Shown: positions 28,901 through 39,283, numbered from the stretch's first letter. The stretch: DNA of 60,000 nt from Chrysomallon squamiferum (GCA_012295275.1 CM022665.1:2563167-2623166), one strand, 5' to 3'. A program made the numbers and translations. The notes: generated from the sequence alone by a model not told the origin.

Positions 28901-30701
28901 TTGGGATATTCATCCAAAGGCGAAGCTAAAATAAGGTAAACAAAATGTGATAATGTCTTGTGGTAGGCAATGAATATTGACTATTACTTTCTATTTTAAG
29001 GAAATCACATTACTGTCAATGCTGGAAAATGATCTGTCTTGTTTTTTGTGTATTATTTTTCTAGTTCTTTACCATGTACAGTTATACAGTACAAAACAAT
29101 TTTATCTTTAACAGTGCAAACAACAGGTTAAACATATTTTGTTTGCTACAGCAACCAACCTTTGTTAATAATAAATTATAAGATTATGCTGGAATAAACT
29201 GTGAAATATATTTGGCATGTAATTTACAGTATCATATTATAGACAGAAATTATAAATTTTACTCAGTAAGCAGCTATCAAAAGAATGAAAGTACACATCA
29301 GCTAAGTGTATCAGTCACGTTACTTACATTTGCAATGAGGTTGATGAGCATATGAGCAAAACTGAAAGGAAGTGAGTTTGATGTTGCCTTTTCGAAACAT
29401 GACTTAAGAGATGCTATGCCATTGCTATCACAGAAAAAACAAACATTTCTCAGCAAGTATAGTGGCACATCTGGATCCTGTAAAGATTAATAATATTTAT
29501 GTAACAAAAGTAGTAATACAAAATGAAAAACCTATGCATCAGTTTAAACTTGTACACCAAAAGTGTAACAACAAGTACAGTTAAGATTCAGTTTATTTGC
29601 AATGAATTATGTAACTGTTCCTAAAGTAAACCCAGAAAAAGAAACCAATCATTTGTCTGTGGAATTTCTACTTACACTGAAACTGTAGAACTGCTTAAAC
29701 AGTAAGTACAATTTTAGACGATACTGAAATCAAATGTCTAAATAATTCATTGGATTGTCTTGTATTTAAAAAAGATAAAATATTTTGGTATGATATTAAA
29801 AGATTAAAACAGAATATACTTACAGATATTTCACAGTAATTGTTTAGAGCACTTGTTTCTTGTTGAGATAATTCCTGGAAAAAAAATAAAAGAGCAAACT
29901 GTATTATAAGCAGACTTTTCACTTGTGTATTGAGTTTCATACTTTATTCTGTTGAGCTGGGGATTTGAAAAACCATTTTGGTTATTTGAAACTATATTGT
30001 CTCTTTTTCTGTACTTTAACAGTTATATGCTATGTCCTTCCAGAACATAAGTTAATTTTATTTAAAGTGATTCAAAACAAAAACATAAACAAACCTCTAA
30101 AGATGAATGAACAACATGTTTGTAAGCAAGATATGATGGAAAATTCATCAGAAAAACTTTAGTTGTAAACTGAAGTAATTTATCCTTTTCTTCCATGTTC
30201 CAATGTTCATCTTCTTCCATCTCAAGATCTTCCACTGACACATCTTTGCTGCTATCAGAAAATTCTCCTTTATTTTCTTTATCATCAACAGCCCCTTTGG
30301 ATTTAGTGGAATCACTTTTAGTGTCATTTCCTTGGTTCGAATGTTCTTCTTCATCTTTGCTTTCTCTTTCATAGTCTATTGGTAAAGTCTGTATGAATCT
30401 GATGGCTACTGTAAGAATAATCTGCACTATGTTGTTGAATCTCTCAAAATTCTTGAAGTCTTTGTAACAGCACATGCACTGTCTAAAACACAAAAACAAA
30501 ATCGTTGTAACAATTAGCTGTGACAGAAATTTGTAACAATTTAATATCAATCCAGTGCCTGCAGTTACAAAAAATAATTTCACAAATAATTTTTTTGGGG
30601 GGGATGTCACTGGATGTCACTGTGAAGTAAAAGATGGATATTACTATGGAATAAAGTCACAATCATCTGTTAGCAGATAAACATAAGCATCCTGTTTACA
30701 A

Positions 30702-30746
<45 letters not shown>

Positions 30747-33700
30747 TACAATTTTTAAGCCATTTTACTTTTAAATAATAACAAATTTATTTATCCTTTT
30801 TTATTCCATAACAAATTTAAGAGCTTTTCAGTGACAGCATTGAACAAAACATTTTCAGGATGTACAAGAACCATGTTATACAGGTACAAAATACTTTCAT
30901 TTTCAAAAAGGAGATTATCTCGTTCATCTGTTTCATCAAGTATCATCAATTTTCCATGTTGTGTTTGATTTTTCTTTAAGTTCAATATACTAATAACAAA
31001 CATAAAATAAAAACTAACCTTTGTGGCCATGTGCAGACATACAATAACACTGACTGAATTTCCTTTTTGTTGAGATGAAGACCTTCTTTACAGTGTACCC
31101 TTTCATCATCTGGATAATTAAAACAACACAATTACAAGTATTAAACCTTACAGTCATTAATGATTCACTTTATTTAATTTTAAATGGCATACTGATGATC
31201 TTCCAAATATATAATACCAATATTTTCATCTTTCCTCTACCATGTGTCCAACAAGCTATTTGTCAAATTTTTCATATGGCCGGCAGGTTGTTTATGGATT
31301 AATTTAGAAAACCTATTTTTTAAAACTGAACCATTAATCCCTATTAGAAGTGAAAAAACAATCTAAATAATGGAACTTTATTTACACTGAGGCCATACCA
31401 CAACAGAAGAACTAGTGAAATAAATGTAAAAGTTAGTTTAATTAATAAAAATTCAAAAACAAATCTATTTAGTATTGCCAATATGAAGGCTGCATAATTC
31501 AAAACTGACCATACTGATAAAGGGCTGAAGTAAGTATAATATGCAAGAAAATGTGTGTGGAAACAAAACAAAAATAAAAACCTTTAGTATATAGCAGAAA
31601 TTAGCCTTTAAAGACTCCAACTGCTGGAATGGTCAAGCTATTGTTTTCCCTGGTAAATACAGAACAATTGGCCAGTGGAATGAAATATGCCTGCTTCACC
31701 AGTTTTCTGACAGTGTTGTTAATGTTGTGCCTTTTTATATAATAGATACTTGCAGGCAGACTTCAAAGGCCTTTTGTAGTTAAGTAATAATGTTCCCTGA
31801 TTGATGTTTGCTTTCTTAACAAACGACTGTATTGTGTCAATCATGCTATTTGCTGTTAAATGCCAGTTAACATTTTCACATTACCAGGCAATATGATGAT
31901 ATTGTAGATGAAATAAAAATGGCCAAGATGATAAAAGATAATGATAATGATGATGATGAGAGTACAGAATAGATACAGTGTACCACAGAACAGGTTATGG
32001 AAGTGTGTGTAAATCTTAAATGGTATCTTTTGAACCGTGAATTTTTTTCAAAAAATGTTAATAAGTTTGCATGGAATTACTGACACTTAACAAACCATTC
32101 AACCACTTTTTCATTACAGTTTGTTTTGATAATAACGTTTTGAATTGATGATTGTTAATGTTAATCATCATATTTCAGGCAGAATTAATTATTAGCCGTA
32201 TTAGTTACAAATTTAGTTATACTGTTCACTTTTGTAGAATGTTTGTGATTATAAATATTTGTATTATATCTCTAATGCCATTAATACTTCAGTAGTTACT
32301 GATTACAACAGAAATCCGAAAATACAAGAATTTGATATTTATTTCCAGTTATGGTTTTAAATTTATGTTTTTGATAATGTACATACATACATGTATGTAC
32401 TGTCTGCTTTTACTGGTTTTAAACATCAATAAATGCATTTTCATATACAGGTACATATATGTGTGTACATATTTATATTAAATTCATTTGAGTTCTGTCT
32501 TTTGTTTATATTGTTATTTACTTAGTTTACCAAAATCAATACACAAGTGTGTGTTTCTTATAGTATGAAATGTACACGACTTGCCTGTCAGAACCAGAGT
32601 AACTATTTGAAATTTGAAATTTGAATATTTGAACACTATGAAACTTGAGCAGTTTTTGCTGACTCATTCCATCTCATCTTAGAAAAAAGTGACTATTTAT
32701 TAATCATGAATGAACTGGCTGTGACTGTTTATTTTTGTCTTTTGACTATGTGAAACTTGTCTATTTTCTTTAGAGGGACGTTTGGTTTGGTTTCCAAAAT
32801 ATATGTTTGAAGCATACAAATATTAGTTTGGCAACTTGTGTTCTATTAATTTGTACTTCAAAATATACCATTCTAATCTTTTCATTTTATAAGCATAACT
32901 TTTTCATTTAGTTTGAAGTTATTTATTTACTGTTATTGATTGTAACTCCAAAAAAGAAAACGTTACCAATATTCAAGTGAATACTTAAAAATATGATTAT
33001 ATTCCATTTTTGATTAATGAACAGTGTGCTTGAAATGCAAAAAGGAGGAGAAAATCTCAAATAAAGGAAGAAAACCTTTGAGAGTGACTGTTTAAAATAA
33101 AGAGACTATTTTAGTACCAGCTATAAAAGATGGTTTTAATTACTGGTTGCTACTGTGAATTTATAAGACATTTAAAGAAAGCATCTGAGTACGTTTGCTA
33201 TCCACTGTTATTCCTTAACATTTGGCTGCAAAGAACTTCAGTGACAGATTTCATAACATTTTGCTAGTTGTTATAAGACCAGTAAATAAAAGTCTATCTG
33301 TTGAATATTCATATATTTTGGCATCTTTGCCATGACGTGGAAAAGGAATATGAGTGACTTTTAGAACATGTATACTGAAGTCACATGGCTATCTGAAGGA
33401 ACAATTTTATGATTTCAGCTATTCTATTCTTACATTTTTCAAATTGTTGATGAAACCATGGATGATAAGCAGGAAAGCAAGACAGCTGACACTGCTCATC
33501 TTTCTGACATATTCAACAAATCTACTCAAGTAAACATTAAAATGTAAGGAAAAAGATATACCTTAACAAAGCAAAGGGAATTATAATGGCATTTATTAGA
33601 AAGATGGCAGTCTTTAAAGGCAGTATAGGAAGGCAGGTTTGAACCATTGCTTTGGAAGTTCATATATGGTTTCAACAATATGTCAAGGATGCCTTTGGCA

Positions 33701-35317
33701 AAAACAAACTGACTACTGATAGCTTTTTTCGTCTTTACACATTGTTCAGAAAAAATTCAATATAGTCATGCATATGCTAACCAAGCAGTGTACGAGTAGA
33801 TATGTTGATAAATTAGAAAAATCTCATAAATGTTTGTCTTTGATTACCTAAAATACAACTGTTCTATCAGTCTTAATTTTTTATTTCCCTTTTTATAAGT
33901 ATAAAAATAAGGAATTTTAAGTACTTAATACTGACAGAAGGGTACTTGCACGTGCAAAAATTTGAAAAGCGGTTTTCTGATAAAAAGGTTAAGTGTCATT
34001 GAATGATTGATGTAGATATACATCAGTGTGTAATATATGTGAATAAAGCAAACAAAGGTTAATAAATATAATTGATTCTGTTTATTTATTTATTATTACA
34101 TGACAATGAATACCATTTGAACAGTATGAAAACCCCTAGTCAAAATGCCAGTTCATGCTTAAGAACCAAATCTAGGTCAAATTGAAACATTATGCTACAA
34201 ACATAAAGGGCTGTTCAAACAAGTTATTCAGTGACTATAAAAATTAAAATGAACACAACTTCTCAGGCAAAGCTTAAAAGGGAGTTTCCACAACCATTTC
34301 AGATAACTGAATAGGTTGTTTTCATTCCTCATGTTGCATCAGATCAATAATTCCTATTTTAAATCAAATTCAATAAAACTGTGTAAAATCCTGTACAATC
34401 ATATTTTAGAAAAAATGTTTTTTTTTTATAGTTTCTCTGTTTATCCTTTGGTACACTTACAAATTCAACCATCTCTTATTTACTACATAATATAGATGTA
34501 GTACTTTGGGTATTAGTATTAAAGACAATTTTTAGGGATGGAGCTCAAAGTACAATTATTCGAAGGTTCCTCGTGACAGCGTATTCTGAATCTGATGCAT
34601 CTGTATAGTGAAACCAAATCAAGTCTGTGATGTTGAGTTGGCCAGATTGTATTTGCATAAATTTGCACATGTGAACTTACTGCAGTACTGAAATGGTTTA
34701 TAGAAAAAGAATAGTCCACATCATGGACTTTATAACACTAACAATTGAAAAAAAAGCAAGACCTTGAAGAAGACTGCTCATAAATTTTCAAATGGCTAAT
34801 AATACTCTTTTAGTATTAATTTATTATTATTATTAGTTAGTTTTTATTTATTGTGTGTGTATGCAATAATCACACTGACGAATGTGAATAATTAAGTGCT
34901 ATTTATAAAAATATAAATTAAAAAAAAAAAAATTTAAAAAAAATATATAAAAACAAGTCGATCAACATTGGTAACGGGTAATACTTGCGAAAATGTTGCA
35001 CTGATAGTCATAGTATTGCACTTTTACACTTTACAGTGATTAAACTTAAAGCTTAGTCTTGGCTAAGTAAATACTGAAACTGAAGATTACAAGTATATGA
35101 AACTGAACTCTTTGTTCTTTTTTGTATTGGGGGTAGGGATCTTATACTAAATGAAACTATTAGTAGTCTTCTGCAGCAATAATTCTACTAATTCCAATAG
35201 TAATAGTAATAGTAAGACTGAGTTACAGTGAGTAACAAATAAGTAAACTAAAATTAAGCGAATTCATCACTTACGGTTTTCCAGGAGCACAAGCACGTCT
35301 GAACATACATCGCACAT
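161..35317 (-). CDS. USP34: USP34 ubiquitin-specific protease, 61 exons seen, 3' end outside window
   Basis: This is the orthologue of the giant cysteine deubiquitinase USP34, which removes ubiquitin from substrates and in vertebrates has been linked to Wnt/axin signalling and DNA-damage signalling. I joined 61 coding exons from the Met at 35315-35317 down to 161. They total 8,409 nt (2,803 codons) with every junction phase consistent and no internal stop. The order of conserved blocks follows human USP34 (about 3,546 residues) from its MCENC-like N-terminus to a little past its residue 2,750, so roughly 700-750 residues should lie left of position 1. The start is supported by an in-frame upstream TGA 12 codons before the ATG, an A at -3, and the match of MCDVCSDVLVLLEN to the family start. 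The Cys and His catalytic boxes are intact, so an active enzyme is expected. The exon list is split over the eight domain entries that follow. The last exon (161-258) ends at a weak GTCAGT donor and is the least certain. Confidence 0.97.
5091..5395. repeat. Possible degenerate inverted-repeat (MITE-like) element in a USP34 intron
   Basis: The left end reads AGGAGCAGATCCAGG followed by GAGGGGTGTCC. The right end, on the opposite strand, begins CTGGGGCATATCTGGAG and also includes GGACACCC. Both ends are GC-richer than the surrounding intron and loosely mirror one another, as in the degraded 'GATCCAGG...GGGGGTGTCC' terminal repeats common in aquatic invertebrate genomes. No transposase frame is present. 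The identification rests on terminal resemblance only. Confidence 0.35.
5972..11857 (-). other. USP34: USP34 exons 39-49: USP catalytic domain (residues about 1950-2352)
   Basis: Exons: 11694-11857, 11219-11284, 10839-10985, 10277-10333, 9408-9485, 8586-8680, 7986-8155, 7515-7692, 7081-7159, 6671-6724, 5972-6091. The Cys box GLTNLGATCYMAT places the nucleophile at about residue 1981 (codon 11763-11765). The QKDMTEFF block, DMLEGDNMYTCSKC with a zinc-ribbon type CxxC, and LPRILCFNTLRYTFNMVTMM follow in family order. The His box GTADGGHYYSF places His at about residue 2249 (codon 7571-7573), followed by KWFLFNDAEVKPF and the closing SAYMLFYERF. Spacing from Cys to His is 268 residues, close to human USP34. 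No key residue is missing. Confidence 0.96.
8681..10276. other. USP34 introns 42 and 43 (only exon 9408-9485 between them)
   Basis: Two introns of about 730 and 790 nt with AT-rich simple sequence, TAAA-type runs and A tracts. I see no additional exon, RNA gene or mobile element. The small open frames on the minus strand near 9.5-9.8 kb show no family resemblance. Confidence 0.6.
12322..17300 (-). other. USP34: USP34 exons 27-38: linker and helical region before the protease (residues about 1455-1949)
   Basis: Exons: 17172-17300, 16756-16896, 16221-16295, 15918-16004, 15247-15420, 15039-15115, 14702-14745, 14170-14294, 13786-13944, 13233-13346, 12819-12995, 12322-12505. Landmarks are RRLSRNVWELLLILPTCQNY, SSPHKLYYSLQIIESM, KGGLRHLLKIFMSGTLQPKE, WNQECLAYLLQLITKFAMNP, a basic KKKSKKSKSNQEK linker, CRDYFWLVCRVVDSISKEE, NALAKDIAQHVANRP-type sequence and RCKSQTSRAAAYDLLVEMVK. 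Exon 33 is a 44-nt exon (14 codons plus split codons) confirmed by phase on both sides (GA|A and G|TG). Exon 28 has a tandem CAGCAG acceptor that could give one-residue isoforms. Confidence 0.92.
17435..18364 (-). other. USP34: USP34 exons 25-26: ubiquitin-like fold region (residues about 1241-1454)
   Basis: Exons: 18161-18364 and 17435-17872. Together they encode ...LLKTHLEAFKKRYSYHLRNW, VRILLQPGGMTEK, STDLVAELRAEVARWWETLQ, GPIRMITQGQELTVDMDEKT and FKDLQLVFVSVGA. The beta-type string VRILLQP, then a helix, then IRMITQGQEL, then LQLVFVSVG is the pattern of the ubiquitin-like domain that large USPs carry upstream of the catalytic core. In the family this sort of module modulates or docks the enzyme, but its role here is inferred. 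The segment ends with MMILLQEPHFDNLFMLLQQL, which resumes the helical scaffold. Confidence 0.9.
21826..22987. other. Long USP34 intron (about 1.16 kb) with a C14/A12 tract
   Basis: The intron separates exons 17 and 18. It contains a run of 14 C immediately followed by 12 A at 22007-22032, and several AAAT/TAAA stretches near 22.75-22.9 kb. I see no coding or element signature. Confidence 0.6.
22007..22032. repeat. Homopolymer pair: C14 then A12
   Basis: Fourteen consecutive C followed by twelve A. It is by far the longest C run in a window otherwise dominated by A and T runs. It lies inside an intron and is likely length-polymorphic or prone to sequencing error. Confidence 0.9.
23418..25390 (-). 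other. USP34: USP34 exons 14-16: acidic, Cys/His-rich low-complexity insert (residues 524-916)
   Basis: Exons: 24575-25390 (816 nt, 272 codons, the largest in the window), 23964-24127, 23418-23617. Exon 14 starts with a His/Cys cluster (HIHQCCHRHHPKHIHGG), keeps the family-like SEIDEQL stretch, then alternates Ser/Glu/Asp-rich blocks with basic His-rich ones. A unit with a DEE...LI.E..VKM...CH pattern occurs twice, at about 24883-24948 and 24803-24862. Vertebrate USP34 also has an acidic Ser-rich and poly-His stretch here, so position and character are conserved but sequence is not. Exon 16 returns to conserved sequence (TKSDKNMADFEGEEGLSEEE). The segment is probably disordered; metal binding by the Cys/His clusters is only a possibility. 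Confidence 0.9.
23743..23803. repeat. Compound trinucleotide microsatellite (AAT)n(CAT)n
   Basis: Perfect AAT-type units grade into CAT/CAC units, then ATT. Open frames across it give runs of Ile, Asn or His and are artefacts of the repeat. It lies in the USP34 intron between exons 15 and 16. Confidence 0.85.
25663..27889 (-). other. USP34: USP34 exons 8-13: helical region (residues about 329-523)
   Basis: Exons: 27831-27889, 27062-27140, 26808-26900, 26348-26473, 26009-26156, 25663-25742. Conserved landmarks are NESCNNETLVDAEK, IAQWLIDKKIIEHIFGPNLHAE, NEHLDCIWAASQLKYC, LLKLVSSLEPSAHTES and TLYLASALIKRIWN, all collinear with vertebrate USP34. Exons 12 and 13 run into a divergent linker (HHHVAAIEQNIPTHLQAYTA, then EDEEMEIAGLGQPGKHDISS) that opens the low-complexity segment of the protein. 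Phases at each junction are consistent, for example exon 12 ending in G and exon 13 supplying CT to make Ala. Confidence 0.92.
27141..27830. other. USP34 intron 8 (about 690 nt)
   Basis: AT-rich intron with a TAAA run near 27767-27790 just left of exon 8. I recognise no exon, RNA or element in it. Confidence 0.6.
30704..30742. repeat. (TA)n microsatellite in USP34 intron 2
   Basis: About 19 uninterrupted TA units. The array lies between USP34 exons 2 and 3 and is self-complementary, so it is likely to be length-variable. Confidence 0.95.
31110..35274. other. USP34 intron 1 (about 4.2 kb), no identified content
   Basis: The intron runs from the donor GTAAGTG after the 14-codon first exon to the acceptor before 31109. 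It is AT-rich with short GAT/AAT runs near 31.94-31.96 kb. A somewhat higher-complexity patch at about 33.4-33.8 kb and another at 34.5-34.7 kb carry short open frames that I cannot assign to a family. First introns of this size often hold enhancers, but I see no specific site. Confidence 0.55.
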
Positions 35318-35470
35318 GATGTATTTGTCGTGGTGTTTGTATACATCTAATCACGTATAAAATTATCCGCCATAATATTTCTGTTTCAAGTAAATATATC
35401 ATATATTTTTTAATTCTTTTTCGCTTTCAGCATTCCTCTTTAGCAAATCTCCCCGCCATATTGCAGGTCC
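35318..35470 (-). promoter_or_regulatory. Probable USP34 5' UTR and core promoter with a YY1-like motif
   Basis: Upstream of the start codon the minus strand has an in-frame TGA and no in-frame ATG. At 35453-35464 it reads CAATATGGCGG, which fits the YY1-type motif (core ATGGCGG) often found at or just downstream of metazoan transcription starts. No TATA box can be singled out in such AT-rich sequence. The true start site is inferred, not seen. Confidence 0.4.
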
Positions 35471-36015
35471 TATTAAACCCCTTGAACTACCACAAAATGT
35501 TGATAGGCGAAAATAACAAATGCATTGTTAACTAACTTGACATCATATGGTTTAAATTCAATTTGTCGTTATTCTGAATCGTATATTTGATATTAAAAAT
35601 AACTATCTTGTACTAAGGAAAATGTGTAAATAAAAAGTTATCCACGGAAAGGTGAAATGATTTAGTTCTCTTAACTAAGATTTGCAATGTAAGGAATTAA
35701 CCACTGTGAATATGCGTCACAATACTGAATGCTACAGTTTATATATAGCAAGCTATGGCACGATTTTTATTATCTTCTTCTTCTTTAAAAAATAAATAAA
35801 TAAATAAATGAAACAGTGGAATTTATGTTCATATTTTATGTTTAATTGTTTTAATGTTTAAGTATAAACGTTTTATTCTACATCAAGACCTATTCTTGTT
35901 CTAAGTGAAATAAAATGTACAGAAAATATCTTAAAATTTTAATCAAGGAACGTTATTTTTAAAATTTGAGACGTGCTGAATAATGTGAACTGCAGTACCA
36001 TAAATTCTTTCATAT
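35471..36015. other. Intergenic sequence upstream of USP34
   Basis: AT-rich, with a TAAA run near 35789-35808. I recognise no gene or element. It separates the USP34 5' end from the retrotransposon relic. Confidence 0.55.
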
Positions 36016-37148
36016 GCATTTTAATTGCCATTAGGTTGGAGAGAGCAAAAGACAAACCAAAAAACACAAATACATATATATTTATTTAAAGAAGAAGGCC
36101 CAAAGAATTACGTCATGTATACCAAACCACTTGGTTTCATCAGAAACCATAAATTACAAATCATCTCTGTGCTGATAACACAGAATTATACCTGGCATTC
36201 AAACCAACATGTAGCACTGGCCTGTATCGAAAGCTGCCTCAAAGACATCGTGACCTGGTTGCATTGCTACATGCTGAACAGAATGTTGACACGACCGAAG
36301 TGATAATTTTCACTTCTAAACATAACTCAAAGGACGCTGAACCATATTAGTTACTGTGGTAACTTCGGTACCATGTGTGACAAATCATGTTCGATTCCAC
36401 TATGACTATGGAGCATCAAGTGAATGACATATACCGGTCAAGCTATGCTCAGCTACAGAAGATCGGTAGAATCAGATTGTATCCGATGCCACAAAAACAT
36501 TGGTGAATTACGTACGAATGGAACTGTTGCAACAGACACTACACGGTTTGCCCCACAACCTGCTCAACAAACTATACTAGGTCCAGAATACAGCAGCATG
36601 CATTGTGACCAGGACTTCACGTCACGGTCACATATCTGAAGAAGCTCCACTGGTTGCCTGTCTACTGTAGGATACAATACAACCTCTTGGTCCATACATA
36701 CAGCGCCTTAAACGATCGTTCCCCAGAGTTCATCGAGGACTCTGCAGTCACAGAATTTATTAAGATAAATAACACCAATAATAAGAATGACTACAAATGG
36801 CCAGATTTTTTTTATAGTTATGATGCACTGACTTTGTGGAACTCACTCCAAGTAACATCAGGGAGGCTGAAACAACAATTACATTTAAAACACCACTAAA
36901 GACCCATTTCTTTCAAATCCACTTTATTAATATACAGTTATGCTTTATTTTTCCAGTTTTAAAATGTTCACGCTAGTTTATTAATTATCTTTTATTTTTA
37001 TCACCATTTTAACATATTCACCATTATGTTTTCGTTTATTTTGATATGTTTAAGTCCTTGTCTTTTTATATTTTAGTTTACTCTGTGGGGCATCCTTGGA
37101 ATTAGTATCGTAATAGGTGCTATATAAATACGGCATAGCAATAATAAT

Positions 37149-37150
<2 letters not shown>
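36016..37150 (+). pseudogene. Dead non-LTR retrotransposon (CR1/Jockey-like), 3' part of reverse transcriptase
   Basis: Remnants of the C-terminal half of a reverse transcriptase appear in three frames. At 36168-36206 the plus strand codes CADNTELYLAFKP, a decayed form of the YADDTQLYLAF catalytic motif. Next comes IESCLKDIVTWLHCYMLN, then TTEVIIFTSK, after a frame change. Further on, NTAACIVTRTSRHGHI and LPVYCRIQYNLLVHTYSALN match the 'LQN.AARL...HI...LHWLPV..RI.YK.L...Y.ALN' tail typical of CR1, L2 and Jockey-type elements. The 3' end (GGTGCTATATAAATACGGCA near 37112-37136, then ATAATAATTA) also resembles such elements and runs into a TA microsatellite. Multiple frameshifts and stops plus a lost catalytic Asp show it is inactive and 5'-truncated. 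Confidence 0.85.
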
Positions 37151-37151
<1 letters not shown>

Positions 37152-37216
<65 letters not shown>

Positions 37217-37222
37217 ATATAT
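37152..37222. repeat. (TA)n microsatellite at the 3' tail of the retrotransposon
   Basis: About 35 TA units with a single TTA interruption near 37205. It directly follows the element's 3' end and could have grown from its simple-repeat tail. Open frames of alternating Ile and Tyr across it are meaningless. Confidence 0.95.
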
Positions 37223-39209
37223 TCGTTATAACACTTACAGTATTTTTATCGAAAAATACATCTATTAGTACAATATCTGCCGTCAAGTTATATACCTCAA
37301 CTGATTATTTCTCTACGATTTAATGTTCTGTTGCTAACTGTAATATAAATGACTAATGAAATCAACAAACTGCGCTTAATTAAAATATTAAAAAATGTCA
37401 ACTGCACTATTAAAACAGTGAAGAAATACAGCATGACAACAAAAATAAAAGTGTATTAAAAAAAAAAGAGAGAAATATATTTAAAATAATAATACTAATA
37501 TATGAATAAATACATAAATAAATAAATAGAACCGAAAGAAGAAGAAGAAGAAAACAACTACATACAAACAAACAAAAAACATGTAAAAATATAGCCGTCT
37601 ACGCTCGTTTCATTTAGAAATAAGGAACAAATATAATTTCACCGGCTGCGCGGAAGTCCACAAACGCGGATAGCTACTTACCAATGAAGTGAAAATTGGT
37701 TGGTTTGGTGAGCTTAGACATATTTATATGACCTTTTATATTTACACTAGCAGCAGACCTATAAAACGCAGTAAAATATTCAGTAAACCCTCTAACAATA
37801 CATATAATTAAACTTTTTAAAACTGCAAGATACCAGAATACGAAAACGTAATCCCAGAGCTAGATAAATATAGAATGTATTATAATTTATTGTCAGTGTT
37901 ACACTCTTACAAATCATTATATGTTTTGACATATGAATTACGTAAGAAAAAAAAACAAAACAAAAAACAACAACAAAAAACCCTAACATCTTTAATGCTT
38001 TATTTGATTTCTCTGTGGCAAGTGTTCGTTCTTTTAGGTATTTTACTATTTCAGATGAATTTGTTTTGGAAAACAGTTATGTTCGTTATGAAAACCAGTC
38101 GATAATTCGGTTACGACCAAGTCTACTGTTTGATTAGAAAAGGAAATTAGTGTATTTAACAAATACGTAATACAGTACGTATGTATTAAAATTAGTGATG
38201 TTAATTTAAATAGCTCCATATTTATTAAACATCTGATAAATAAGACAACATACAAATTAAAAATCTTGGACTTGAGGAATTAAGGAAATGCCAAATGCCG
38301 TGAAATGGTTGTTGAAATGTTGAAACCATTAATAATGGCATTATTTTGAAAAATATACTGATTGCGATAGTCACAGTGTATAATACTTAAATAGGTAATA
38401 ATACGGAAAATGATCCGTTCGTTTCAATATACACCTTCCGCCCCAATGCCCCCCCACCAAAAAAAACAACAACAACAGAAAAACAAAAACATTTTGATAA
38501 TAAAATATAACAAAATCTGATGTAAAAGTCAGTACTTCAGTTAGACCCTTTTATTATTCATTAGTCAAGGAACTCACGAAGTCAGCATATTTTAATATTC
38601 TTTGATAATAATAATAATCTTATTTATTAAAAAATCAGACTTTTATATATATATATATTTTTTTTTTTTTTTCAAATTCCACAATTCACACTTGTGAATG
38701 GAGTTTCTTGGACAATCAAAGGCAATATGTTATGTAAAATAGGAGCAGTACATTATTATTAATAATATATGAATAATTTATCAAATTACTACCAATATTA
38801 TGTCAAATCGTGTACAGATTAAATTTGTAATAGTTAATATTGGAGACTAATTATTTTAGGCAAAATCGTGTAATACATCAGATCCCATTTATTTAAGTAT
38901 ATCAACACAATATTTTAAAATCAAAATAAATATTGTTATAATTAATTAAAAATATTCTGATTATTCTCCTCACCTGTTTCCCCTCAAAAATCATTTTATA
39001 ATTAATTCAATTAGTCTGCATTCTATGTCATTAAAACATTTAAACAATAAAAACCAATAGTGTATTTTTTATAATACTGACAGCCTGATGAATCCAACAC
39101 AAATTTAAATAATTAATTCTCATGTAATGTGTTATTTGAACTGAAAAGTTTTCATTTTATTATAACTTTTTTTAAATTATTTATTTATTTATTTATTATT
39201 ATTTTTTTA

Positions 39210-39241
<32 letters not shown>

Positions 39242-39276
39242 TAAGAAATTGCTATATTTTTATTATGTGTTTACAG
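37223..39276. other. Intergenic/5' region between the retrotransposon and the first MEA1 coding exon
   Basis: Mostly AT-rich simple sequence. The one compositional exception is the CpG-containing patch at 37641-37670, listed separately. A splice acceptor (TTTACAG) ends at 39276, immediately before the exon with the MEA1 start codon, so at least one non-coding MEA1 exon should lie in this stretch or further left. Confidence 0.6.
37641..37670 (+). promoter_or_regulatory. CpG-containing patch with ETS-type motif, candidate MEA1 promoter
   Basis: The 30 bases contain several CpG dinucleotides in a region otherwise nearly free of them, and include GCGGAAGT (37650-37657), the core of ETS-family promoter sites. 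On the plus strand a plausible donor (TTTG|GTGAGC, exon end 37707) follows 50 nt later, which could close a non-coding first exon of MEA1 spliced to 39277. The motif is seen; the assignment to MEA1 is inference. Confidence 0.35.
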
Positions 39277-39283
39277 TTTGGAA

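Larger units (their letters stand above)
28192..35317 (-). other. USP34: USP34 exons 1-7: N-terminal region (residues about 1-328)
   Basis: Coding parts, 5' to 3' on the minus strand: 35275-35317, 31019-31109, 30095-30482, 29824-29874, 29328-29477, 28858-28925, 28192-28384. The first exon codes for only 14 residues plus one base and is followed by a 4.2-kb intron. Exons 2 and 3 read ...YVCTWPQRQCMCCYKDFKNF, matching the INSWTQRQCLCCFKEY block of vertebrate USP34. Exon 3 also carries a Lys/Glu/Ser-rich linker (ESKDEEEHSNQGNDTKSD and following), then a helical stretch ending SYLAYKHVVHSSLE. Exons 5-7 hold the conserved VPLYLLRNVCFFC, IPTIMQCIIPLRTSVIRYMC and DLMWAAVKEPLDTHFTFDKE blocks. The region is probably an alpha-helical repeat scaffold. 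That is inferred from the family, not visible as a catalytic motif. Confidence 0.93.

Noticed and set aside
33380-33780. Possible transposase or gene fragment in USP34 intron 1
   Set aside because: Composition is slightly richer and short frames exist, but I could not match any motif to a family.
34519-34719. Minus-strand 66-residue open frame in USP34 intron 1
   Set aside because: No recognisable family and no splice sites in frame; the USP34 phase runs correctly from exon 1 to exon 2 without it.
37050-37323. Open frames of alternating Ile/Tyr on both strands
   Set aside because: They read through the (TA)n microsatellite and have no other content.
39278-39283. TTG start two codons upstream of the MEA1 ATG
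   Set aside because: The first ATG in the exon (39284) fits the protein start, and TTG would lie at the splice junction.
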